Origin: Thermoplasmata archaeon
Lineage (GTDB): Archaea; Thermoplasmatota; Thermoplasmata; Methanomassiliicoccales; Methanomethylophilaceae
Reading direction: 5' to 3'
Length of the DNA stretch: 42,760 bases
Assembly (NCBI GenBank): GCA_015063285.1
Contig: SUST01000011.1
Location: forward strand, 1-42,760
Below the pieces are notes generated by a model, which was given only the letters and a program-made list of their open reading frames with translations, made no database searches and was not told the origin of the DNA. Of this stretch, positions 16,717 to 25,049 are shown piece by piece. Numbering within the stretch: position 1 is the first letter of the stretch; the number at the start of each line of letters is the position of its first letter. Both the position numbers and the translations under genes were made by a program.

Positions 16717-17973
16717 ATGGCAAGGAAAGAGGAACCGGTCAAGAAGAGGGATTACGTCTGTCCGTACTGCTTCACCAAAGTGGACATGAACAACATCCAC
16801 TACGTATGTACCGGACCGACATGCGCCAAGACGTTCGCATCCAACGCGATTAGCACCAGGAACGAGAAGGCGATGATGTTCGTATCCAAGAACGGAGTCA
16901 ACGAGATCGACCGCGAGAAGAGCCTGGTATTCGGAAAGGATCCGTTCGGACCGGATGCCATCATCGCCAAGCAGCACATCATCAGGAACCCTTCCGGGTT
17001 CTGCGACGTATGCAGAAGGCCGGTCTATCTCCGTGTGTGCCCGACCTGTCACAACATGATCCCGCCAGGAGCCGAGGAGGAAGGGAACAAGATCTTCGTC
17101 ATCCTGGGCCCCAAAGGAGTCGGTAAGAGCCATTACATAGCAGTACTGATCAATCAGCTGAAGAACGTCATATCGACGGAATTCCACGGTGTGCTCAACG
17201 CTGCCAATGACAGTACCACCATCAAGTACAGGGATGTGTACTACCACAGACTGTTCGAGGAGAAGAGGAAGCTGCAGCCCACGCTGTCCTTCGGAAGCTC
17301 CCCTGATGCCCACGAGCCCCTCATCTTCTTCCTGAGGATACTGAACGGGGATAAGCCGCAGGTCTTCACCTTTGCCTTCTTCGACACGGCGGGAGAGGAT
17401 CTGGTGAGCACCAACAGGATGATGCAGGTGAACCTCAACGCGTTCATCTCGCTGGCCTCGGGAATAGTGTATCTGGTGGACCCCATGCAGGTCAAGTACA
17501 TCAACCAGAGGATCCACGTCGATAACAAGCCCAACGTGGGTCCGAGTGCAACGGATATCCTGAACAACATCTGTCAGATCATCCGTAATAACAAGAAGCT
17601 CAAAAGCAAGGACAAGATAGACATCCCGATAGCGGTCAGTCTGACCAAGTCGGATGTCCTGATGAAGATCCCTGAGAATGAGGAGGAGAGCAAGGTCCTG
17701 TTCGGATTGGGTTCATCCCTCCACATCCCCCGCGAATACGGAAAGTACGACGCGGAGAACTTTGCCCAGATCGATGCCGAACTGGAAGAGTACATCAGGA
17801 GGACCGTCGGGCCCGAGTTCTTACAATTGGTACGCAGCTTCAAGGACTATGCGTTCTTCGCAGTCTCTGCACTGGGATGCAACCCCACAGGCAGTACCCT
17901 GCCCAGAGGTGTTTCCCCGCAGAGGGTCGAGGATCCGTTCCTATGGCTGCTCAGCAGGGAGGGATTGAGATGA
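16717..17973 (+). CDS. Zinc-ribbon GTPase-like protein
   Basis: The 418-residue protein has an N-terminal zinc-binding part (C15, C18, C31, C36) and a second set (C96, C99, C108, C111). A P-loop GTPase-like domain follows: Walker A GPKGVGKS (131-138), DTAGED (223-228) and LTKSD (309-313) in the NKxD position. This order matches TRAFAC-type GTPases and reminds me of the double-GTPase group found with vWA proteins in prokaryotic multi-gene systems; that last assignment is uncertain. The ATG at 16717 follows AGGAGG by 10 nt; a GTG at 16708 is too close to that site. It overlaps the next gene by ATGA. A regulatory switch for the complex is likely. Confidence 0.8.
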   Translation: MARKEEPVKKRDYVCPYCFTKVDMNNIHYVCTGPTCAKTFASNAISTRNEKAMMFVSKNGVNEIDREKSLVFGKDPFGPDAIIAKQHIIRNPSGFCDVCRRPVYLRVCPTCHNMIPPGAEEEGNKIFVILGPKGVGKSHYIAVLINQLKNVISTEFHGVLNAANDSTTIKYRDVYYHRLFEEKRKLQPTLSFGSSPDAHEPLIFFLRILNGDKPQVFTFAFFDTAGEDLVSTNRMMQVNLNAFISLASGIVYLVDPMQVKYINQRIHVDNKPNVGPSATDILNNICQIIRNNKKLKSKDKIDIPIAVSLTKSDVLMKIPENEEESKVLFGLGSSLHIPREYGKYDAENFAQIDAELEEYIRRTVGPEFLQLVRSFKDYAFFAVSALGCNPTGSTLPRGVSPQRVEDPFLWLLSREGLR

Positions 17974-18833
17974 ACGAGAGATTCAGCAATTTCCTGTCCG
18001 GGAAATTCCAGCAGACCGACCCCCGCCAAGGGGTCAGTGTGAGGGTACCGGACGATTCGGAGATTGAAACACAAAGGACGGAACAGCCCAAGAACGATGA
18101 GGTCTCTGTTGCTGTCCCGAAGGACTTCAGCGAGGAATTGAAGGATGACATCGCCTCACTGAAGGCACAGATCGAGGAACTCAAAGCGGAGATATCCGCG
18201 ATGAGGGCGACTTCTCCGGAAGTCCCGGACCTTTCGTCATTCGTGACATCCAGGGAGATGATCAAGAGCCTTACCAACGCGATCGACAGACAGAACGTCG
18301 AGATCACAAACAAGGCTCTTTTGAGCTCCATGGAACAGATTGCGATAATGAGAGAGGACTTCTTCAAACTCTGTGCAGGAATGGAAAAGAAGATCGACAC
18401 CATGTCCGCCAAGGACGTACTGGCCTCGTTCCAGGCGTATGAAGTGGATATGGAGAATATCCTAACTGATGGAGGGGTGTACATCGGACACTTCCCGTAT
18501 GAGACACTGAATACGATCCATCAGCGCATCGTGGAGGTAGTACCGACAAACGACCAGGAGAAGAACGGAAAGATAGCCGAGAGGCTGTCTGACGGTTACA
18601 AACTTGGTAATAGGGTCCTTCTGAAAGAGAAGGTCACGGTTTACAAGTACGTCGAGAACATGGTGCAGGAAACGCCTACTGAGGAGCCTAAGCGGCCCGA
18701 ACCGGTACCTGAGGCCAAACCAGCCGAAGAGACCAAGGCAGAAGAAGCTCCAGCAAAACCCGTTAAGAAAACATCTTCGAGAAAGAGAAACTCTACGAAA
18801 AAGAACACCAACGTTAAGGAGGAAAAAGAATGA
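17970..18833 (+). CDS. GrpE-like nucleotide exchange factor
   Basis: The 287-residue protein has a coiled coil (about 52-82) and helices to about residue 150. A segment at 150-228 then resembles the GrpE beta head: GVYIGHFPYETLNTIHQRI, then LSDGYKLGNRVLLKEKVTVY, matching GrpE's G-Y-x-L-x-x-R-V-L-x-x-A-x-V-x-V ending. The tail (232-287) is a Lys/Glu/Pro-rich linker unlike normal GrpE. It sits directly before an Hsp70 gene with an ATGA overlap. I infer that it exchanges nucleotide on one or both Hsp70s of the operon. The overall similarity to GrpE is remote. Confidence 0.7.
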   Translation: MNERFSNFLSGKFQQTDPRQGVSVRVPDDSEIETQRTEQPKNDEVSVAVPKDFSEELKDDIASLKAQIEELKAEISAMRATSPEVPDLSSFVTSREMIKSLTNAIDRQNVEITNKALLSSMEQIAIMREDFFKLCAGMEKKIDTMSAKDVLASFQAYEVDMENILTDGGVYIGHFPYETLNTIHQRIVEVVPTNDQEKNGKIAERLSDGYKLGNRVLLKEKVTVYKYVENMVQETPTEEPKRPEPVPEAKPAEETKAEEAPAKPVKKTSSRKRNSTKKNTNVKEEKE

Positions 18834-20401
18834 CAGAGTATAGCATCGGTATTGACCTCGGTACGACCTACTCGTGCCTTGCATACATTGATGAGGATGG
18901 GGACCCGGTAGTTGAGAAGAACTTCGAGCAGGAAGACACAACACCTTCAGTCATCCTCTTCAACGAGAACGGAGAGATCATCGTAGGATCCCCTGCGAAG
19001 GACATGTCCGTCATGTACCCCCCAGAGAGGGTCATCACATCGATCAAGAGACAGATGGGAACTGACTACACCGTCAACATCGACGGCGAGACATACAACC
19101 CCATCATGCTCTCCGCAGTGATCCTCAGGAAGATGATCAACGACTTCAACGAGAACCACGGATGCGAGGTCAAGAAGGCCGTCATCACCTGTCCCGCATA
19201 CTTCGGACAGAACGAGAGGGATGCCACAAAGACCGCAGGAACCATCGCGGGACTCGAGGACGTTACAGTCATCAACGAACCCACCGCAGCAGCCATCTCC
19301 TTCGGATTCGGTAACGCTGACGGAGGAAAGAAGAGAGTGCTCGTATACGACCTTGGAGGAGGAACATTTGATGTGACCATCCTCGAGATCGACGGCACAT
19401 CGTTTACTGCAGTCGCCACCGACGGAGAGAGGTTCCTCGGAGGAAAGGACTGGGATGCAGTCATCTCCAACATCATCAAGCAGAAGATCTCCGAGGAGAC
19501 CGGAATCGACAAGGACGCTCTCGACGAGAACGAGGATGTCAAGCAGGCCCTGGTCAACGACTCAGAGACCATCAAGAAGAGGCTTTCCACCGCGGAATCC
19601 ACCAAGGGAACCCTGACAGTCGATGGCCAGAAGGTCGTCTTCACCGTCACCAGGGAGGACTTCGAGACTGCTTCCAAGGGACTCATCCAGACCACCATCG
19701 AGATCATCGACCGTGTCCTCGAGTCCAAGAACTACACCATGGCAGACATCGATGAGGTCGTCCTCGTTGGAGGATCATCCAGGATGCCCCAGGTAAAGAA
19801 CAGCATTGCGGAGAAATACCCTGCAGCGAAGATCAACATCTATGACCCTGACCAGTCCGTTGCTAAGGGAGCAGCCATCTTCTCCAAGTCCAACATGGTC
19901 ATGCCCGATGCCACCAACACTGCAGCGGCAGGAGAGGCGGCGGCCGTCGAGGGAGCCATCAACGTCCACAACGTCCTGTCCAAGACCTTCGGAATCAAGG
20001 CAGTCTACGAGGACGGATCCGAGATGATCTCCAACATCATCTTCAGGAACGAGGTCCTGCCCATCGAAGCAGTCAAGACCTACTACCCCGTCGATGACGG
20101 TCAGAACACCATCATGGTCGAGATCTATGAGGACGCAGCTTTCAACGACGACCTCGGAAAGAAGACCGAGATCATCGAGGGATCGCCTGTCGGAAACTTT
20201 ATGATGGAGCTTCCCATGGACGTTACCAAGAACACTCCGATCACCGTCAAGTTCACAGCGACCAACGAGGGTATCCTCATCGCATCCGTGGACTGCATGG
20301 AGCAGCACTCCGATTACCAGATCGAGAATGAGATGACCATGTCCGCTGACGAGATCAACAAGTCCATGGGACTCATGGACAAGGTCACCAACGCAAACTG
20401 A
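18830..20401 (+). CDS. Hsp70 (DnaK-like) without helical lid
   Basis: This 523-residue Hsp70 has GIDLGTTYSCL at residues 7-17, YDLGGGTFDVT and LVGGSSRMPQV in the nucleotide-binding domain (1-365). A beta substrate domain (about 385-495) includes FGIKAVYEDGSEM and KNTPITVKFTATNEG. The chain ends soon after with only the first turn of the lid, whereas canonical DnaK has 600-640 residues. The ribosome site AAGGAGG is strong and the ATG overlaps the GrpE-like gene. It is the last gene of the operon before a clear hairpin. It is distinct from the vWA-fused Hsp70, so the two may act as a pair. Confidence 0.9.
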   Translation: MTEYSIGIDLGTTYSCLAYIDEDGDPVVEKNFEQEDTTPSVILFNENGEIIVGSPAKDMSVMYPPERVITSIKRQMGTDYTVNIDGETYNPIMLSAVILRKMINDFNENHGCEVKKAVITCPAYFGQNERDATKTAGTIAGLEDVTVINEPTAAAISFGFGNADGGKKRVLVYDLGGGTFDVTILEIDGTSFTAVATDGERFLGGKDWDAVISNIIKQKISEETGIDKDALDENEDVKQALVNDSETIKKRLSTAESTKGTLTVDGQKVVFTVTREDFETASKGLIQTTIEIIDRVLESKNYTMADIDEVVLVGGSSRMPQVKNSIAEKYPAAKINIYDPDQSVAKGAAIFSKSNMVMPDATNTAAAGEAAAVEGAINVHNVLSKTFGIKAVYEDGSEMISNIIFRNEVLPIEAVKTYYPVDDGQNTIMVEIYEDAAFNDDLGKKTEIIEGSPVGNFMMELPMDVTKNTPITVKFTATNEGILIASVDCMEQHSDYQIENEMTMSADEINKSMGLMDKVTNAN

Positions 20402-20416
20402 TTTTATTCCCGGAAA

Positions 20417-20438
20417 GGGGAGGGCATAGCCCCTCCCC
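20417..20438 (+). terminator. Terminator of the Hsp70-vWA operon
   Basis: GGGGAGGG pairs with CCCTCCCC over 8 bp around a short loop, 15 bp after the last stop, followed within 15 nt by CTTTTGCTCTTTT. Confidence 0.75.
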
Positions 20439-20488
20439 ATATCCGAATCTTTTGCTCTTTTCAGAATTTGAAATTGTTCAGAAGAGAC

Positions 20489-20896
20489 TTATTCCTCTTC
20501 ATCGGGAGTGGGAACGATGACCACTGGACATTCGGAATTCTCCACCAGCTTCTGAGAAACACTTCCCATGACCATCCTGTCCAAACGGGATCTATCGGGC
20601 CTTCCCACAACGATGGCATCGCATTGGAACCTCTCAGCAACCTCTAGGATGACATCGTCGGGCCTTCCGACCTCAATGATGGTATGCACATCGCATAACC
20701 CGCCCTGCATGGCCTTCTGCTGTGCGGCCTGCATATACTCCTGAATCGTTGGATCGATATCCTCGGGATCCATCTGCTCCTTGGTAGCGACGGTGAGAAT
20801 GTATAGCGGTTCGTTGAGTCCTACGGATAATTTTGTGGCGTAATCCAAAGCTGCCTCCGTGTCAGCCTTGCCATCATACGCTATCAGGATAGACAT
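20489..20896 (-). CDS. Universal stress protein A family
   Basis: This 135-residue single-domain Usp has the ATP-binding signature of the family, GRPDRSRLDRMVMGSVSQKLV (about residues 102-122), followed by the CPVVIVP strand. The start ATG at 20896 gives MSILIAYDGK, the normal Usp beginning; longer frames run through the promoter. It ends in TAA. It probably binds ATP and acts in stress survival. It is transcribed divergently from the G3E GTPase gene. Confidence 0.92.
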   Translation of the reverse strand: MSILIAYDGKADTEAALDYATKLSVGLNEPLYILTVATKEQMDPEDIDPTIQEYMQAAQQKAMQGGLCDVHTIIEVGRPDDVILEVAERFQCDAIVVGRPDRSRLDRMVMGSVSQKLVENSECPVVIVPTPDEEE

Positions 20897-20935
20897 ATCA
20901 GGGTATGAATCAATGACTAAGAGTAAAAACTTTAA

Positions 20936-20947
20936 CCTCAATTGAGG
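20936..20947. promoter_or_regulatory. Palindrome upstream of the Usp gene
   Basis: CCTCAATTGAGG is a perfect 12-bp palindrome, extended to a near match AACCTCAATTGAGGGGTT, about 40 bp before the Usp start and 130 bp before the divergent G3E gene. It could be an operator; the binding protein is unknown. Confidence 0.4.
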
Positions 20948-21076
20948 GGTTTTTAACCATTTATCAAACCCAGCAGAGATTATGCCTATACCATGGATTC
21001 TTCCCTTAAAAGAAGATTGAATTATATAGAAGAACAAACGAACATTCCTTATATCAGTGTACTCTTCTCAACAATT

Positions 21077-21664
21077 ATGTTCGTATACATATTGGGCGGA
21101 TTCCTAGGAAGTGGAAAGACCACCCTTCTGATGAAACTAGCTTCCATGTACACAAAGCGTGGACTAAAAACCGCTCTCCTGGTCAACGAATCCGGAGAGA
21201 TCGGTGTGGATGGCGCCACCCTCAAAGCTGAGGGGTATGATGCGATAGAACTCCCTGACGGATGCATCTGCTGCTCCCTTTCCGGAACCCTGCAGAGTGC
21301 ACTGACGAATATCGAGGAAGATATTGACCCCGATATCATCATCATAGAGCCTACCGGATTAGCGCTTCCCCATAAGGTGAAGGAACTGGTTCGCAGCTCC
21401 GGGATCGATTCTGAAGGGACATACATCATAGGAATCTCAGACGTAGAGAGATTCGAGCTCCTTATAAGCAAGAAGGAGGAATTCATAAAGAGACAGATGA
21501 TGGGTGCGGATTTCGTGCTCATCAACAAGAAGGATCTGGCCAAACCGGGTCAGGTGGAATCCATCACCGGATGGTTCAAGAAAGAGTTCCCGGACAAAAA
21601 AGTCATGGTGATCTCTGCCAAGACCGGAGAGAATCTGGATGAAGTTTACGAGATGATGAAATGA
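21077..21664 (+). CDS. G3E (CobW/P47K) GTPase, metallochaperone type
   Basis: The 195-residue protein has GGFLGSGKTT (7-16), the metal-binding CICC motif (C63, C65, C66), IEPTGLALP and NKKDL, all typical of G3E GTPases that insert metals such as Ni, Zn or Co. It lacks the C-terminal domain of full CobW proteins. The ATG at 21077 is chosen because the family starts right at the P-loop strand; an upstream ATG at 20993 would add 28 unlike residues. It overlaps the next gene, which encodes a His/Cys-rich protein, so the pair probably handles one metal. Confidence 0.9.
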   Translation: MFVYILGGFLGSGKTTLLMKLASMYTKRGLKTALLVNESGEIGVDGATLKAEGYDAIELPDGCICCSLSGTLQSALTNIEEDIDPDIIIIEPTGLALPHKVKELVRSSGIDSEGTYIIGISDVERFELLISKKEEFIKRQMMGADFVLINKKDLAKPGQVESITGWFKKEFPDKKVMVISAKTGENLDEVYEMMK

Positions 21665-22599
21665 GCGGAGAAAAGACATCTTTGGAAGAAGCCGGCGGAG
21701 TTGCCACCGGAGTCACCGGAAGGATCGGATGCTGGAATGCCGATTCGGAAGCCAGGCTCTGCAGTGCGATGCTTGTCGTCGGCAAATGGGTACAGTCCGA
21801 AGCAGGACAACTGCTCGGCCATATCAAAGCCGCCGTCACTCTGGATGACGGTTCAGGAGTCACACTCAACCTTACAGACTTGAGCAACGGAGTCGAGAAG
21901 CATGGGGAACTCCCCCCTCAGGACAAGGTCAACTTCACATTCATGTCCGCTGTTCTCGATGTTGATGAGCACGAGCTCCATCACAAGATGCATGATGCGA
22001 TCGATGACAGCGGCCTCCTGTATGAGATCGATGAGCACGAATGCCACTGCCATCACCACCACGACCATGGTGATGAATGCCACTGCCACGATCATGATCA
22101 TCACCATGAGCATGAGCACGGAAAGACAGTAATCGTCAACAACTACTACGGCGATTACTACGCATGCTGTTGCAAATGCTGCTGCGATTGCTGCGAGGAT
22201 GATGATGAGTGCTGCTGTGAACACGAGCACCACCATCACCACGACCATGATGAGGAATGCCACTGCCACGAACATGAGCATGAGCACCATCACCATGATC
22301 ACGACCACGAGCATGACGAGTGCTGCAGCGGCCATGAACACCACCATGATCACTGCTGCAAGAGCGAGCACATCCACACCAAGTCAGGCACCGTGATCGT
22401 CAACAACTACTACGGGGACTTCCACGAGTGTAAATGCAAGTGCTGTTGCGATGATGATGAGTGCTGCTGTGAACACGAGCACCACCATCACCACGACCAT
22501 GATGAGGAATGCCACTGCCACGAACATGAGCATGAGCACCATCACCATGATCACGACCACGAGCATGACGAATGCTGCTGCGGTCACCACCACGACTGA
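21661..22599 (+). CDS. Extremely His/Cys-rich metal-binding protein
   Basis: The 312-residue protein starts with an unrecognised domain (1-118) containing GCWNADSEARLCSAM and VTLDDGSGVTLNLTDLSNG. The rest is almost entirely His, Cys, Asp and Glu. Two tandem units of 84 residues each start with VIVNNYYGD and contain CCC, HEHHHHHDHD and HEHEHEHHHHDHDHEHDE blocks. Such density can hold many Ni, Zn, Co or Cu ions. It overlaps the G3E GTPase gene by ATGA, so it may be that enzyme's metal store or donor. Which metal is bound cannot be read from the sequence. Confidence 0.85.
   Translation: MSGEKTSLEEAGGVATGVTGRIGCWNADSEARLCSAMLVVGKWVQSEAGQLLGHIKAAVTLDDGSGVTLNLTDLSNGVEKHGELPPQDKVNFTFMSAVLDVDEHELHHKMHDAIDDSGLLYEIDEHECHCHHHHDHGDECHCHDHDHHHEHEHGKTVIVNNYYGDYYACCCKCCCDCCEDDDECCCEHEHHHHHDHDEECHCHEHEHEHHHHDHDHEHDECCSGHEHHHDHCCKSEHIHTKSGTVIVNNYYGDFHECKCKCCCDDDECCCEHEHHHHHDHDEECHCHEHEHEHHHHDHDHEHDECCCGHHHD
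22198..22571 (+). repeat. Two 122-bp identical repeats inside the His-rich gene
   Basis: Positions 22198-22319 and 22450-22571 are identical over 122 nt, at an offset of 252 bp (84 codons). The first difference is a silent GAG/GAA at 22320/22572. The flanking VIVNNYYGD codons also repeat. Identity at third positions implies a recent in-frame duplication or ongoing conversion. Confidence 0.9.
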
Positions 22600-22608
22600 T
22601 TGTCAATC

Positions 22609-22628
22609 CCCTGCTTATTAAAGCAGGG
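22609..22628 (+). terminator. Terminator of the G3E/His-rich operon
   Basis: CCCTGCTT and AAGCAGGG form an 8-bp stem with an ATTA loop 9 bp after the stop, followed by TTAAACTCCTTCTTTT. Confidence 0.75.
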
Positions 22629-22681
22629 TTAAACTCCTTCTTTTATCATACATCCAAATACTTTTAGAGACAACAATTATT

Positions 22682-22724
22682 TAATTGTACAATTAGGAAA
22701 AAATTTCCCAATAAGGTTATAAAA
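22682..22724 (+). promoter_or_regulatory. ABC-operon promoter with two palindromes
   Basis: The perfect 14-bp palindrome TAATTGTACAATTA (22682-22695) is followed at once by GGAAAAAATTTCC (22696-22708) and then TTATAAAA (22717-22724). A transcript start near 22748 would leave a leader of about 30 nt. The palindromes sit where an activator or repressor would contact the TATA complex. Confidence 0.55.
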
Positions 22725-22775
22725 CAATCATGCCGTGCAATTCATAAAGGAAGTGTAACCATTAGAACAAAACAA

Positions 22776-25049
22776 ATGGTAATCATCGTTGTACTCATTG
22801 AGATAATCGCTGCCGGTGCGATTATCGCTCTGGAAAACCAAGATGAACATGAGCACACGAAGGATATATCCAAAGAACTTTCTCTGATCGCCAGAGTGAA
22901 CACAGATGGCTCGGGGATATATCTATCTGAACAATATGATGCAAGTGATTTTCTAACCGTTTCCTCCAGCGGAAAAGTAACTTTCAATAAGGAAACTTGG
23001 GGCGGAAAAGTATTTGGAACGCCTGGGGCAAGTACAATTCAACATGTTCAACTTATGGGAATTGTACAGAATGAGCTCGGGATGAAGTTTGAAAAATACA
23101 ACGAAGGAGGGAAAAAATCCTCTGATACTGTGTATTATATCGACAACATCCAGAACTACACCCATGCTATAAACAACAGAAGCATTCTAGATGGAGGCAT
23201 CCTCTGGGAGCCTCAATATCACTACATCACCTCCAGCGATTATTACGATGAAATGGTTACAACAAATATCTTATTCCCTGGCCATACCTGCTGTCTCATT
23301 ACAGGCTACCAGGATTTCCTAGACAACCACTCTGATGAAACCATTAGATTCCTCGCGGCCTATATCAAAGCAGTAGATTTCGTAAATGAAGCGAAAGAAG
23401 ACCCCAGCGGTGAAAAGTACAAGCAACTGATTCAGATATGCAAAGATAACATCCCTGGTTTAACTGAGGAAGTCATTATAGAGGCTCTTCACGGGGTTGT
23501 GTACACATACAGCGACAAAAAAGGTACTTCAAACCTTTCCGCTCTTGAGTCTGATATCGCATCCTTGACCGAGAACCTGACCAATTTGGGAGGTATCAAA
23601 GTTCAGATTTCAGAACTTGGTTTCGACAGCTATGAGGAATTTGCCAAGGCATTCATAGATGACCAATACCTGACTAAAGCTTTGAAATACAAATCTTACT
23701 CCGGAACCAAATCGACGGTGAATGTCTCGGCGATCGATGGAGATATTCACCAGATAGCAGTTCAGGTTGCTAGATCACTCGGATACTTCGGAGAATACGG
23801 ACTTGATGTTAACCTAAGGGCACTAGGAAACGGCGGAGCGGTAGCACAAGATATTCTCAGCGGTCAGTCCGACCTAGGATTCATGGGAGCACCTCCGATC
23901 ACCAGCGCTACAGTGAATGGAAAGAAAATTATCGCTCATGACACGAGCGAGGTTGTCGTTGTAAAAGATGTTTCGCTAATATCGAGAGTCAACACTGATG
24001 GTTCTGGAATCTACATTGCTTCCGAGTACAATGCGGAGGATTTCCTTACCGTATCTGCTGAAGGAAAGATCACATTCAAACCTGAAGCATGGGGAGGGAA
24101 GGTCTTCGGTACTCCTGGAGCAAGTACCATCCAACATGTTCAGCTTATGGAAATAGTACAGGATTCCCTTGGATTGAAATTCGAAAAATTCAACTCAGAA
24201 AGTACGAAGTCCTCAGATACAGTCTATTTCGTGGATAATATCCAGAACTACACTCATGCTATCAACAACAAATCCATTTTAGATGGAGGCATCCTTTGGG
24301 AACCTCAGTATCACTACATAGTGGATAGCGAATACTTCGACGAAATGATCACTACCAACCAATTGTTCCCTGGTCACACTTGCTGTTTGATTGCCGGATA
24401 TCAGAATTATCTCGACAGCCATTCGGATGAAACGGTCAGATTCCTGAGTGCCTTCGTAGAAGCTGTTGACTACATCAACGAAGCTAAATCAGATAAATCT
24501 GGAGAAAAATACGCAGAACTAATCAAGATATGCAAAGATAACATCCCTGGCCTAACCGAAGATGTAATCAAAGAAGCTCTTGACGGAGTTGTTTATACTT
24601 ATAGTGATACCGCAGGTACTGCTGATCTAGGCGAATTAAAGGTTGACATTGCAACCTTGGCTGAAAACCTGACAAAATTAGGCGGAATCAAAGTAACCTT
24701 AAAGGAACTCGGTTTCAAAACCTACAATGAATTGGCTGATGCCTTTGTCGACAACAGTTACCTGAAAAAAGCTATGGAAAAGAAAGCCTACACTGGAAAT
24801 GCAACATCAACGATCAATATTGCAGCCATTGACGGTGACATTCATCAAATTGCTGTACAGGTAGCCAAGTCTCTAGGAATCTTCGAGAAATATGGCCTCA
24901 ATGTTAACATAAAGGCATTAGCCAATGGTGGAGCTGTGGCCCAGGATCTTCTCAGTGGTCAGTCCGACCTAGGATTCATGGGGGCACCGCCAATTACCAG
25001 CGCCACCATCAACGGTAAGAAGATTATGTTGAAAGAGGTGGAGATCTGA
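22776..25049 (+). CDS. Duplicated ABC substrate-binding protein, order C-N-C-N
   Basis: This is a membrane-anchored binding protein of the nitrate/sulfonate/taurine (SsuA/TauA-like) type. A hydrophobic segment (2-19) is followed by two similar units of about 365 residues. In each, the part that is normally C-terminal (NTDGSGIY, GKVFGTPGASTIQHVQLM, GGILWEPQYHYI) comes first. The normally N-terminal part (AIDGDIHQIAVQVA, GGAVAQD, GQSDLGFMGAPPITSA) comes after. Lobes are about 34-298, 313-385, 398-661 and 677-757. The ATG has a poor ribosome site; an ATT at 22761 would add IRTKQ and give a better signal peptide. It overlaps the permease start by one base. Confidence 0.85.
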   Translation: MVIIVVLIEIIAAGAIIALENQDEHEHTKDISKELSLIARVNTDGSGIYLSEQYDASDFLTVSSSGKVTFNKETWGGKVFGTPGASTIQHVQLMGIVQNELGMKFEKYNEGGKKSSDTVYYIDNIQNYTHAINNRSILDGGILWEPQYHYITSSDYYDEMVTTNILFPGHTCCLITGYQDFLDNHSDETIRFLAAYIKAVDFVNEAKEDPSGEKYKQLIQICKDNIPGLTEEVIIEALHGVVYTYSDKKGTSNLSALESDIASLTENLTNLGGIKVQISELGFDSYEEFAKAFIDDQYLTKALKYKSYSGTKSTVNVSAIDGDIHQIAVQVARSLGYFGEYGLDVNLRALGNGGAVAQDILSGQSDLGFMGAPPITSATVNGKKIIAHDTSEVVVVKDVSLISRVNTDGSGIYIASEYNAEDFLTVSAEGKITFKPEAWGGKVFGTPGASTIQHVQLMEIVQDSLGLKFEKFNSESTKSSDTVYFVDNIQNYTHAINNKSILDGGILWEPQYHYIVDSEYFDEMITTNQLFPGHTCCLIAGYQNYLDSHSDETVRFLSAFVEAVDYINEAKSDKSGEKYAELIKICKDNIPGLTEDVIKEALDGVVYTYSDTAGTADLGELKVDIATLAENLTKLGGIKVTLKELGFKTYNELADAFVDNSYLKKAMEKKAYTGNATSTINIAAIDGDIHQIAVQVAKSLGIFEKYGLNVNIKALANGGAVAQDLLSGQSDLGFMGAPPITSATINGKKIMLKEVEI

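Noticed and set aside
20993-21076. N-terminal extension of the G3E GTPase from ATG 20993
   Set aside because: The family begins at the P-loop strand, and a TATA-like AATTATATAGA lies inside the extension; the shorter start is preferred.
22198-22571. Tandem repeats that could suggest a CRISPR array
   Set aside because: Only two copies at 252-bp offset, in frame within a His/Cys-rich coding sequence; there are no short regular repeats with unique spacers.
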